Origin: Candidatus Bipolaricaulota bacterium
Lineage (GTDB): Bacteria; Bipolaricaulota; Bipolaricaulia; UBA7950; UBA9294
Direction: 5' to 3'
Assembly (NCBI GenBank): GCA_030612565.1
Contig: JAUWNQ010000048.1
Span: 1-5,385 of the forward strand
Length of the DNA: 5,385 nucleotides
The notes below the pieces were generated by a model. The model ran no database searches and had not been told where the DNA came from. It saw only the letters and a list, made by a program, of their open reading frames with translations. A program made the translations under genes and the position numbers. Positions within the stretch are counted from its first letter, which is position 1; each line of letters starts with the position of its first letter. Of the stretch, positions 1 to 5,385 are shown in pieces.

Positions 1-477
1 TGAGGAGAAGCCGATCCCGATCAGCGATCCATCGAGGGTCTTCTGCGGGCTCACCCGCAGCGAAACGCCGTCGAGGTACGCCCCCTCGCCCACGATGGCA
101 CTGAAGAGCTCATCGCGCAGGGGGTCGTAGATGCACGCGACCTGAAGCTCATCCCCGCACGAAAGGGCGATCGATACGGAGAACTGTGGGTAGCCGCACA
201 GGAAGTTGTTCGTCCCATCGAGTGGATCGATGATCCAGCGATACGGGGAAGAACCCTCGCTGTTCATTCCCTCCTCGGAGAGGATCCCGTGCTCGGGGAA
301 GGCATCCTTGATCGCGGAGACGATCCATTGCTCGGCGTGACGATCGTAGATCGTCACCGGGTCGTGACGCTGACTCTTGGTGGATGCGTGCTTCTCCGCA
401 CGCATCCCCGCGCGCAGTATCGCCCCCACCTCTCGCGCCGTACGAACGGCGACTTCCAAGGCGCGCTCCTTTTCCAT
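1..477 (-). CDS. Inositol monophosphatase-family phosphatase (partial, C-terminus outside window)
   Basis: This gene encodes the N-terminal 159 residues of a magnesium-dependent sugar-phosphate phosphatase of the IMPase/SuhB/FBPase-like superfamily, probably cytoplasmic. Visible motifs are DPVTIYDRHAE (residues 39-49; D45 matches the conserved Asp of the VTxxD segment), LSEEG (66-70; E69 is the expected metal ligand), and the family signature WIIDPLDGTNNF (81-92), which supplies metal ligands D84 and D87 plus G88-T89. YDPLRDELFSAIVGEGAYLDG (from 117) matches the conserved segment that follows. The second Asp motif, near residue 200-220 in the family, lies beyond base 1. The ATG at 477 is one base after the TAG of the phosphoesterase, and AGGGGG about 7 nt upstream serves as SD, so the two are very likely coupled. 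Family members act on inositol phosphate, fructose-1,6-bisphosphate, PAP or histidinol phosphate, and the substrate cannot be decided from this half. I see no frameshift; the gene simply runs out of the window. Confidence 0.93.
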   Translation of the reverse strand, partial: MEKERALEVAVRTAREVGAILRAGMRAEKHASTKSQRHDPVTIYDRHAEQWIVSAIKDAFPEHGILSEEGMNSEGSSPYRWIIDPLDGTNNFLCGYPQFSVSIALSCGDELQVACIYDPLRDELFSAIVGEGAYLDGVSLRVSPQKTLDGSLIGIGFSS

Positions 478-478
478 C

Positions 479-1210
479 CTACCGCCCCCTTTGCAGGCGC
501 TCGGCAAACTGTGGCGGAAGCCCCGCGTGGATGATCCCTTGCATTGTGGCTTGAATATCGTAGGGAACCCGCTTGAAGAAGACCTTCCTCTCAGCGAAGT
601 CGATGATCGCGTACGCGGCGCGCGGATCCCCATCGCGCGGCTGTCCCACACTCCCAGGGTTGATCAGGTACCGTCCTGCCGGGAGAAGGTCGATCGGGCC
701 AGTAGTGTGATCGAGGGGGACCACCCGCCCGCCAAGGTCGACGACCCCGCCCTGAACATGAGAGGGGCCGAAGACCCCGAACGGCCGGTCGAGAAGGGAA
801 AAGGTCTCCCCGGCGACGAAGGCGGCGCACATGTACTCCCACAGCGGCCCGCGCAGGCTCCCGTGCACCACGACGAACCGATCCTCCACGCGAGTCTGCG
901 GGAGATCCCGCAAGTACGCGACCTGATCGAAAGGGAGAACCGTTCGCGTCCACTCGATGACCGCGCGGGCAGCAACGTTGAAGTAATCGAGGGGGAGTCT
1001 GCCCGCAGTCGTTGCGTCGTGGTTACCCTGCACGCAAAGCGCATCCGCTACGCGCATCCGCGCGATCACCTCGCCGGGCCACGGTCCGTATCCAACGATA
1101 TCCCCACAGCAAACAATACGATCTATCTTTTCTTTAGCGAGCGCCGTGAGAACGGCATCCAAGGCGGGGAGGTTCCCATGAATATCTGAGAGAAGGCCGA
1201 TCCGTGGCAT
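479..1210 (-). CDS. Calcineurin-like metallophosphoesterase, YfcE/COG0639 type
   Basis: A 243-residue soluble phosphoesterase with the two-metal calcineurin-like fold and no signal peptide. Numbering from the ATG at 1210, motifs are SDIHGN (8-13; ligands D9, H11), GDIVGYGP (36-43; D37), GNHD (62-65; N63, H64), VHGS (115-118; H116) and NPGSVGQP (184-191). The block pattern, including FNVAARAVIEWTR (77-89) and WEYM (124-127), is that of the COG0639 group annotated as diadenosine tetraphosphatase-like or generic phosphodiesterases; the true substrate is usually unknown. The usual GHTH motif reads GPSH (148-151), so the first metal-ligand His is replaced by Pro149. This could alter the second metal site, or be a base error (CAC to CCC). 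A GTG at 1213 is an alternative start that overlaps the TAG of the small upstream ORF. Neither start has a good SD, which fits translation by coupling to that ORF. The stop is one base from the next gene. Confidence 0.93.
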   Translation of the reverse strand: MPRIGLLSDIHGNLPALDAVLTALAKEKIDRIVCCGDIVGYGPWPGEVIARMRVADALCVQGNHDATTAGRLPLDYFNVAARAVIEWTRTVLPFDQVAYLRDLPQTRVEDRFVVVHGSLRGPLWEYMCAAFVAGETFSLLDRPFGVFGPSHVQGGVVDLGGRVVPLDHTTGPIDLLPAGRYLINPGSVGQPRDGDPRAAYAIIDFAERKVFFKRVPYDIQATMQGIIHAGLPPQFAERLQRGR

Positions 1211-1212
1211 CA

Positions 1213-1344
1213 CTACAACAGGGAGTGTACTGCTTCGAGCGCTTGCTGCGCGCGCTTGCTCCCCTCACGCTCAATCCCTTCCCTTTGCACGGCAAGGCGA
1301 GCGATCGTTCCCTCATCCTTAGTGCGACTGCGGATGTCGTTCAT
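1213..1344 (-). CDS. Small hypothetical protein, 43 aa, coupled to the phosphoesterase
   Basis: This short ORF fills most of the gap between acpP and the phosphoesterase. It starts at an ATG (1344) preceded by AGGAG at 1351-1355 with a 6-nt spacer, the best-placed SD in this part of the window. An in-frame TAG lies three codons upstream, so the start is not ambiguous. It ends with TAG at 1215-1213, whose last G is the first base of the GTG alternative start of the next gene, a typical stop/start overlap. The product begins MNDIRSRTKDEG and ends QQALEAVHSLL. It is highly charged and lacks Cys, Trp, Pro, a membrane segment or a signal peptide, and its composition favours helix. I do not recognise a family. 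It could be a real small protein or a leader cistron whose translation drives the poorly initiated downstream gene. Evidence is SD quality and junction geometry, not homology. Confidence 0.6.
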   Translation of the reverse strand: MNDIRSRTKDEGTIARLAVQREGIEREGSKRAQQALEAVHSLL

Positions 1345-1350
1345 CGGCTT

Positions 1351-1355
1351 CTCCT
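1351..1355 (-). promoter_or_regulatory. Shine-Dalgarno AGGAG of the small ORF
   Basis: AGGAG followed by AAGCCG and then ATG gives a 6-nt spacer. It is the main evidence that the 43-codon ORF is translated. No similar site precedes the two candidate starts of the phosphoesterase at 1213 and 1210. Confidence 0.65.
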
Positions 1356-1382
1356 AACGTTGACAGTTGATGCGGAGAGCGG

Positions 1383-1417
1383 AAAAGGAAAGAAGGGCGA
1401 GCGTCTCTTCGCCGCCC
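1383..1417 (-). terminator. Likely intrinsic terminator after acpP
   Basis: Read on the minus strand, GGGCG-GCG pairs with CGC-T-CGCCC around the loop AAGAGA, giving 8 GC-rich pairs with one bulged T. The stem is followed directly by TTCTTTCCTTTT. The hairpin begins about 20 nt after the acpP stop codon, exactly where the fab operon would be expected to end. The tail is interrupted by C residues and the stem has a bulge, so termination may be partial and allow some readthrough into the small ORF and phosphatase genes. Confidence 0.65.
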
Positions 1418-1436
1418 CACATCCATTTGCCGAGTG

Positions 1437-1685
1437 TCAGTCCTTCTTGTCACCCAAGAGCTTACTCATGTAAGCGATCGCCTCACCAACGGTGGAGATC
1501 TTCTCCGCGTCTTCGTCGGAGATCTCCACGCCGAATTCGTCCTCGAATTCCATGATCAGCTCCACAGTATCGAGTGAATCTGCTCCCAGGTCCTCAACGA
1601 ACGAGGACGCGTCGGTGACCTCGCTGAGATCGACCATCAATTGATCGGCGATGATGGCGCGTACCTTGTTGATAATATCATCCAT
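1437..1685 (-). CDS. acpP: Acyl carrier protein
   Basis: This is the 82-residue acidic carrier protein that holds growing acyl chains as thioesters on a 4'-phosphopantetheine arm. The attachment site is the conserved [13 protein letters not shown] segment (33-45), with Ser37 as the modified residue. The following [18 protein letters not shown] stretch is the usual acidic helix II/III region used for docking partner enzymes. Length and start ([12 protein letters not shown]) match the family. A strong SD, AAGGAGG, lies 11 nt upstream of the ATG, in a 39-nt AT-richer gap after fabG. This is the only sizeable spacer between adjacent fab genes and would suit the high ACP synthesis cells need. It is the last gene of the fab cluster; a terminator-like hairpin follows. 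In many bacteria fabF is next, but here it is not. Confidence 0.98.
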   Translation of the reverse strand: MDDIINKVRAIIADQLMVDLSEVTDASSFVEDLGADSLDTVELIMEFEDEFGVEISDEDAEKISTVGEAIAYMSKLLGDKKD

Positions 1686-1696
1686 ACGTATCGATA

Positions 1697-1703
1697 CCTC
1701 CTT
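1697..1703 (-). promoter_or_regulatory. Strong Shine-Dalgarno AAGGAGG of acpP with palindromic spacer
   Basis: This is a full-strength SD with a rather long 11-nt spacer to the ATG at 1685. The spacer together with the last SD base forms a 10-bp perfect palindrome, GTATCGATAC, at 1688-1697. In RNA this could form only a small 3-bp hairpin, which would bring the SD closer to the start codon. That folding idea is inference. Confidence 0.75.
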
Positions 1704-1724
1704 CTTTTAGTATTTGCTCTATCT

Positions 1725-2456
1725 CTAAGGGTAGAGCCCCCCATTGACGCCGACAACCTGCCCTGTTATATAGGAAGCCCGGGGTGAAAGCAAGAAGGCA
1801 ACCACCTCGGCGACCTCTTCAGGCTCCCCTTCCCTCCCTAATGGGAGAGAAGCCAGATACGAAGAGCGAATCTCTTCGCCCAACCCTTCCGTCATCTCGG
1901 TGCGGATGAACCCGGGTGAGACGACATTCACGCGGATACCACGGCTGCCGACCTCCTTGGCAACGCTACGGGAGAGCCCGATGAGCCCGGCCTTGGCGGC
2001 CGCGTAGTTCGCCTGTCCTGCATTCCCGGTCTCGCCAACGACCGATCCGATGTTGACGATCGCCCCGCTTCTCGCCTTTACCATGTAGCGCAGGCAGGCG
2101 CGCATGCCGTTGTACGGCCCTTGCAGGTTTACATCAACGACCCGCCTCCAATCCTCCTCGCTCATGCGCAGGATCAACTGGTCCCGCGTAATCCCGGCGT
2201 TATTGACGAGAAAGTCGATGCGTCCGTGCGTCTCATGGATCGATCGAAACGCCTCCTTCACCTGATCAAAGTCGGAAACATCGGCCTGCAGGAATCGGCA
2301 CCCTTCGAGTTCCTGCTCCATCGCCGCTCCATCCTTCTCACCGCGGGCAAGTACTGTAACCAGAGCCCCTTCCCGATGCAAGAGGGTCGCGATCGCCCTT
2401 CCGATACCCCTCGTTCCGCCGGTGACGACCGCCACCTTCCCGTCAAACCGCCCCAT
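1725..2456 (-). CDS. fabG: 3-oxoacyl-[acyl-carrier-protein] reductase
   Basis: A 243-residue short-chain dehydrogenase that reduces 3-ketoacyl-ACP with NADPH in each elongation round. Motifs are the Rossmann TGGTRGIG (12-19), D59 of the ADVSD segment, NNAG (85-88), and the catalytic tetrad N110, S138, Y151, K155 in the YxxxK arrangement. PGFIRTEMT (181-189) and the C-terminal ITGQVVGVNGG segment are typical FabG. A longer reading from TTG at 2471 adds five residues, but those codons contain the SD itself (AGGAGG at 2463-2468, 6 nt from the ATG at 2456), so the ATG is the start. The gene begins inside the end of fabD (14-nt overlap), which suggests translational coupling. SDR enzymes are a broad family, but the setting between fabD and acpP makes FabG secure. 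Confidence 0.97.
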   Translation of the reverse strand: MGRFDGKVAVVTGGTRGIGRAIATLLHREGALVTVLARGEKDGAAMEQELEGCRFLQADVSDFDQVKEAFRSIHETHGRIDFLVNNAGITRDQLILRMSEEDWRRVVDVNLQGPYNGMRACLRYMVKARSGAIVNIGSVVGETGNAGQANYAAAKAGLIGLSRSVAKEVGSRGIRVNVVSPGFIRTEMTEGLGEEIRSSYLASLPLGREGEPEEVAEVVAFLLSPRASYITGQVVGVNGGLYP

Positions 2457-3330
2457 CGAGCGCCTCCTCAAACGTCACGAATCTTACCTGCGAGGTGATC
2501 CGCTTCCCTAGACCTGTGAGGACCTTACCCGGTCCGACCTCCACCGCGCAACTGACCTTCATCTGCACCAGGATCTCCACGACATCTAACCAGGATACGC
2601 AAGCAGTGATCTGTGTCAATCGGAGGCCTTTGAGCCTTCTCAGATCGCTCTCCACCTGCCCACTAACGCTAGAAATCACGGGGATCCTCGGGGCACAAAA
2701 AGGGAGGGATTCGATCCTCGGGGCAAGCTCCTGTTGGGCGCCTTCCATCAATAGGGAGTGAAACGGGCCGGAGACGTGCAGCCGAATCGCTCGCCCCCTA
2801 GCTTCCTCGGCCAACGCCATCGCTGCGAGGAGCGCCTGCTCCTCCCCGGAGATCACCACCTGCGCCGGACCGTTCACGTTCGCCACACTCACCTGCGATC
2901 CGCTCTGAGAACAGATTGCCTCCACCCGATCGAGCGGGAGTTTGACGATCGCAGCCATCCCGCCGGGGATGGATTCCATCAGGCGTCCTCGCTCGATCAC
3001 CACGGAAAGCGCCTCCTGTGCGCTCACGACCCCGGCGCTCACCAGGGCGGCGTACTCCCCCAGGCTGTGACCGGCGACAACTGTGGGAACGATCCCACGT
3101 TCGCACAGCCTTCTCTCCTTGATGAGGCTGTCGATGAGAATCGCTGGCTGAGCGACCTGCGTTCGTCGCAAGCGATCCTCATCGCCCTCCTCGATCCAAT
3201 CCTGTAACCGGAGGCCAGCCTGCGCCGCCTGGTCGAACAGATGAGTACCCAAAGCAGAGGGCGGTGGAAGTACTTGAGGAATCGTTCCCTGGCCGGGGAA
3301 GATGAACGCCAGTCGGTGCTCTCGCGCCAT
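2443..3330 (-). CDS. fabD: Malonyl-CoA:ACP transacylase
   Basis: This 295-residue enzyme transfers malonyl from CoA to ACP to make the extender unit for FabH and later condensing enzymes. Motifs are FPGQG (11-15; Q14 of the oxyanion region), AQPAIL (60-65), the nucleophile elbow GHSLGEY (87-93; Ser89), ERGRLM (113-118; Arg114 binds the malonyl carboxylate), GPFHS (188-192; catalytic His191) and the C-terminal EVGPGKVLTGLGKR. Most homologues are slightly longer (about 305-315). The shortfall is mainly just after GQG, where the usual VGMG-type stretch is replaced by a proline-rich TIPQVLPPP. All catalytic residues are present, so the protein should be active. The ATG at 3330 is 2 nt past the fabH stop, with AGGA about 7 nt upstream. 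The 3' end overlaps fabG. Confidence 0.97.
   Translation of the reverse strand: MAREHRLAFIFPGQGTIPQVLPPPSALGTHLFDQAAQAGLRLQDWIEEGDEDRLRRTQVAQPAILIDSLIKERRLCERGIVPTVVAGHSLGEYAALVSAGVVSAQEALSVVIERGRLMESIPGGMAAIVKLPLDRVEAICSQSGSQVSVANVNGPAQVVISGEEQALLAAMALAEEARGRAIRLHVSGPFHSLLMEGAQQELAPRIESLPFCAPRIPVISSVSGQVESDLRRLKGLRLTQITACVSWLDVVEILVQMKVSCAVEVGPGKVLTGLGKRITSQVRFVTFEEALDGAV
2463..2468 (-). promoter_or_regulatory. Shine-Dalgarno AGGAGG of fabG inside fabD
   Basis: AGGAGG sits within the last codons of fabD, 6 nt before the fabG ATG at 2456. It decides the fabG start against the upstream in-frame TTG at 2471. Confidence 0.85.
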
Positions 3331-3332
3331 CG

Positions 3333-4310
3333 CTAGATCCTGACGACCGCGGCCCCGTAGGTCGCCCCGGCCCCAAACGCTGTGAGGATCACCACATCCC
3401 CCTTCACGATCCTTTCCTCGCGGAGTGCTTCATCGAGGGCGATCGGGACCGACGCAGTGGATGTATTCGCGACCCGATCGAGGTTCACGATCACCCGTTC
3501 CCGATCGAAGCCGAGGCGTTTCGCCAATGAGTCAATGATACGGATATTCGCCTGGTGGGGAATAATCCAATCTATGTCCGAGAGTGAGAGGGACGCTGCA
3601 TGGAGCGCCTCTCGGGCGGCCTGTGCCATCATCGGCACCGCGCTCCGGAAGACTCCGGCTCCCTCCATCTTCAGGTAGTGTCCATGATCGTCGACGGTCT
3701 TATGGCTCGCCGGGAACTTGGTTCCCCCAGCCGGCATATTGAGGAGGAGGGCCTTGCTGTTCTCTCCGTGGAGGGCGCTCCCCAGTACTCCTTCCCCGGG
3801 TGGGGCCGGTTTGAGGAGGACGGCCCCCGCGCCGTCGCCGAAGAGGACACAGGTCTTCCGATCGCTCCAGTCGGTGACCCTCGACAGCGCCTCTTGCCCG
3901 ATCAACAGGACACGGCGGTAGAGGCCCGAGCCGATCAGGCCGTTGACGATGGCGAGCCCGTAGACGAACCCGGAACATCCGGCCTTGAGGTCGAAGAACG
4001 GTGTTCGATCGAACCCGAGCCCGGCAGCGATGAACGGAGCCGATCCCGGACAGATCATGTCGGGAAAGTTCGTGGCGACGATCAACAGGTCGACGCTCTC
4101 CACGGAAACGTCCGCCTGATCGAGGGCTCTTCTCCCCGCCTCGATCCCCATCCTGGCCGGATCCTCCGCGTCTGTGAGGTGATAACGGGTTCGGATGCCT
4201 GTCCGTCGGACGATCCACTCATCGGAGGTATCGACACGCTTCTCCAGGTCTAGATTGGTTATGCACGTCTCAGGCACGTAGCTCCCTGAACCAACGATCC
4301 TAGCGCCCAT
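3333..4310 (-). CDS. fabH: 3-oxoacyl-[acyl-carrier-protein] synthase III
   Basis: This 325-residue thiolase-fold enzyme starts fatty acid synthesis by condensing an acyl-CoA primer with malonyl-ACP. The catalytic triad is complete: Cys112 in AGCSGF, His252 in PHQAN, Asn282 in ANTS. DTSDEWI (27-33; W32), RTGI (36-39), R151 and GDGAGA (158-163) are further conserved sites, and the C-terminus FGAGATYGAAVVRI is standard. Position 87, part of the primer pocket at the dimer interface, is Cys where E. coli has Phe, so primer preference may differ. The ATG at 4310 gives the family-typical MGARIVGSGSYVPE. A GTG at 4325 would add five residues and overlap plsX further; neither has a convincing SD. The 11-nt overlap with plsX suggests coupled translation. 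Confidence 0.97.
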   Translation of the reverse strand: MGARIVGSGSYVPETCITNLDLEKRVDTSDEWIVRRTGIRTRYHLTDAEDPARMGIEAGRRALDQADVSVESVDLLIVATNFPDMICPGSAPFIAAGLGFDRTPFFDLKAGCSGFVYGLAIVNGLIGSGLYRRVLLIGQEALSRVTDWSDRKTCVLFGDGAGAVLLKPAPPGEGVLGSALHGENSKALLLNMPAGGTKFPASHKTVDDHGHYLKMEGAGVFRSAVPMMAQAAREALHAASLSLSDIDWIIPHQANIRIIDSLAKRLGFDRERVIVNLDRVANTSTASVPIALDEALREERIVKGDVVILTAFGAGATYGAAVVRI

Positions 4311-5313
4311 CGGGCCGCCAACCACTGATTCCGCGCTCGATCGTCTCGTTCACCCGGCTCTCGACCGCGCGGGAGGCGACCGTAATAGCCGAGGCAATCG
4401 CCTGGGCGTTCGAACGCCCGTGCGCGATGACCACACTCCCCGCAACTCCTAGGAGCGGCGCACCGCCAAGGTGATGGTAAGACAGTTTCTCACGCAAGGT
4501 GGAGAAGACCGGTCGCAGCAAGAGCCCTCCCAGCTTCGCCCGGACACTCTTCCCGATCATGTCCTTCATCATGTCGGTTACCGTCGAGACCCCCCCCTCG
4601 AGCGTCTTTAGGAAGATGTTCCCCACGAATCCGTCGCAGACGACGACGTCGACCGGGCGCTCGGTGAGGAGGTGATGCCCCTCGACATTCCCGGCAAATG
4701 GAAGCGGCCCGTTCTCCAGGAGCTCGTAGGCCAGGTGATGCAATCGGTCCCCCTTTCCCTTCTCCGTCCCGATGTTCAATAGCCCGACCGTTGGGTGCGG
4801 AATCCCCAGGACATCGCGAGCATAGGTGACTCCCATCAGAGCAAAGTAGAGCAGGTGCTCGGGGGCGCAATCGACGTTCGCCCCCATATCAAGAATAAGG
4901 ATCTCCCGGCCGGAAACGGTCGGAATGCTCGCCGCGATTGCCGGACGCGGAATCCCCGCGATCCGCCCAAGGATGAAGATCGATCCCGCGACGACCGCGC
5001 CGGTGTTCCCAGGCGAGACAAAGGCGTCCGCTTCATGTTCTTTCAGGAAAAGGAGGCCTTTTACGAGGGACGAATCCCGCTTCCCGCGCACCGCGCGGAC
5101 CGGTGGTTCGTTCATGTCTATCGTCTGGGTTGAGGGAAGGATGGAGAAGCGATCTCCCTCACGTTCGTTCATCTCTGCCAGAGCTGCGCGGATTGCCACA
5201 GAATCACCAGAGAAGAGGATGTCAATCCCCTGCCGCCGTCCGGCAGCGATCCCCCCTCGCACCAACTCGCGCGGGGAGAGATCCCCCCCCATGACGTCCA
5301 ATAGGATACGCAT
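4300..5313 (-). CDS. plsX: Phosphate acyltransferase PlsX
   Basis: This 337-residue peripheral, membrane-associated enzyme converts acyl-ACP and phosphate to acyl-phosphate, the acyl donor for PlsY in phosphatidate synthesis. Family blocks are MRILLDVMGGD (1-11), DSSLVKGL (from about 80), SPGNTGA (99-105), ILDMGANVDC, GLLNIGTEKGKG, CDGFVGNIFLKT, GGAPLLGV and the C-terminal HGRSNAQAIASAI. Length is typical. The ATG at 5313 is the only sensible start because an in-frame TAG lies four codons upstream. The SD is weak (GGGG about 12 nt upstream). It is the first gene of the fab cluster and begins only 33 nt after a tRNA gene; the common upstream neighbours (DUF177 and rpmF) are absent. Two runs of eight G (5283-5290 and 4590-4597) encode Gly-Gly motifs without breaking the frame. 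Confidence 0.97.
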   Translation of the reverse strand: MRILLDVMGGDLSPRELVRGGIAAGRRQGIDILFSGDSVAIRAALAEMNEREGDRFSILPSTQTIDMNEPPVRAVRGKRDSSLVKGLLFLKEHEADAFVSPGNTGAVVAGSIFILGRIAGIPRPAIAASIPTVSGREILILDMGANVDCAPEHLLYFALMGVTYARDVLGIPHPTVGLLNIGTEKGKGDRLHHLAYELLENGPLPFAGNVEGHHLLTERPVDVVVCDGFVGNIFLKTLEGGVSTVTDMMKDMIGKSVRAKLGGLLLRPVFSTLREKLSYHHLGGAPLLGVAGSVVIAHGRSNAQAIASAITVASRAVESRVNETIERGISGWRPDGR

Positions 5314-5346
5314 CGCTCGCTTCTACCCCAGTACAGATTAAGTAAG

Positions 5347-5385
5347 TGCCGAGGGCGGGACTTGAACCCGCACGGACATAATGTC
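5347..5385 (-). tRNA. tRNA-Leu, 3' part only
   Basis: The last 39 bases of a class II tRNA read on the minus strand. A long variable arm, GACATTATGTC, can pair as a 4-5 bp stem with a tiny loop. The T arm follows (GCGGG, loop TTCAAGT, CCCGC at 5371-5355), then the acceptor 3' strand CCTCGGC (5354-5348) and discriminator A (5347). The implied 5' acceptor strand, GCCGAGG, and discriminator A fit bacterial tRNA-Leu; Ser would have discriminator G. CCA is not encoded: CTTACT follows. The anticodon lies outside the window, so the isoacceptor is unknown. Confidence 0.88.

Noticed and set aside
377..1189. A 270-codon open frame on the plus strand, opposite the phosphatase genes
   Set aside because: It has no recognisable domain, and its Arg/Pro/Asp-rich composition is typical of antisense frames in GC-rich DNA. 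It lies fully opposite two genes with clear family motifs.
1239..1260. A 9-bp direct repeat GCGCTTGCT, 13 nt apart
   Set aside because: It is short, in different reading phases of the small ORF, and within reach of chance in GC-rich sequence.
1134..1316. A 60-codon minus-strand frame overlapping the small ORF and the phosphoesterase start
   Set aside because: It is out of frame with both, lacks a junction to any gene, and competes with an ORF that has a much better SD.
1204..1473. An 89-codon plus-strand frame across the acpP-phosphoesterase gap
   Set aside because: It is antisense to the SD-bearing small ORF, the terminator hairpin and the acpP 3' end, and no SD is evident before its start.
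1686..1740. A possible acpP promoter with AATACT as -10
   Set aside because: No sequence resembling TTGACA lies at a suitable distance upstream, so the AT-rich spacer alone is not enough.
3600..4253. A 217-codon open frame on the plus strand, opposite fabH
   Set aside because: It is the antisense shadow of a fabH with its full catalytic triad, and has no motif of its own.
5335..5366. A possible plsX promoter using TTCAAG of the T arm and an AT-rich -10
   Set aside because: The spacer is too long or the -10 match is only about three of six. The T-loop sequence is explained by the tRNA.

Overview
The window is a compact bacterial housekeeping region read entirely on the minus strand, so transcription runs from high to low coordinates. 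It contains the 3' part of a tRNA-Leu gene, a five-gene type II fatty acid synthesis cluster (plsX, fabH, fabD, fabG, acpP), a likely intrinsic terminator, a previously hidden 43-codon ORF, a metallophosphoesterase gene, and the N-terminal half of an inositol monophosphatase-family gene that runs off the window at base 1. The sequence is GC-rich, with near-zero spacers and Shine-Dalgarno (SD) sites of the AGGAGG type, all of which indicates a bacterium. The phylum cannot be fixed from these genes. A deep-branching GC-rich lineage such as Bipolaricaulota/Acetothermia is only a guess.

Region 5385-1437 (in transcription order): the tRNA 3' end is followed 33 nt later by plsX. plsX overlaps fabH by 11 nt, fabH is 2 nt from fabD, and fabD overlaps fabG by 14 nt. 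A 39-nt spacer with a strong SD precedes acpP. Together FabD (malonyl-ACP formation), FabH (first condensation), FabG (ketoacyl reduction) and ACP (carrier) cover initiation and the first reduction of chain synthesis. PlsX converts finished acyl-ACP into acyl-phosphate for phospholipid synthesis. The elongation synthase (FabF), dehydratase and enoyl reductase are not in the window.

Region 1436-1: a hairpin with a T-rich tail lies about 20 nt after the acpP stop. Next comes a small ORF at 1344-1213 with an ideal SD, whose stop touches the start of a YfcE/COG0639-type metallophosphoesterase. Its stop is in turn one base from the start of the inositol monophosphatase-family gene. These three look like one translationally coupled unit separate from, or read at a lower level than, the fab operon.

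No exotic system is present. The points most worth a second look are the small ORF, a His-to-Pro change at a metal-ligand position of the phosphoesterase, the direct tRNA-to-fab junction, and a striking excess of GATC throughout the window.
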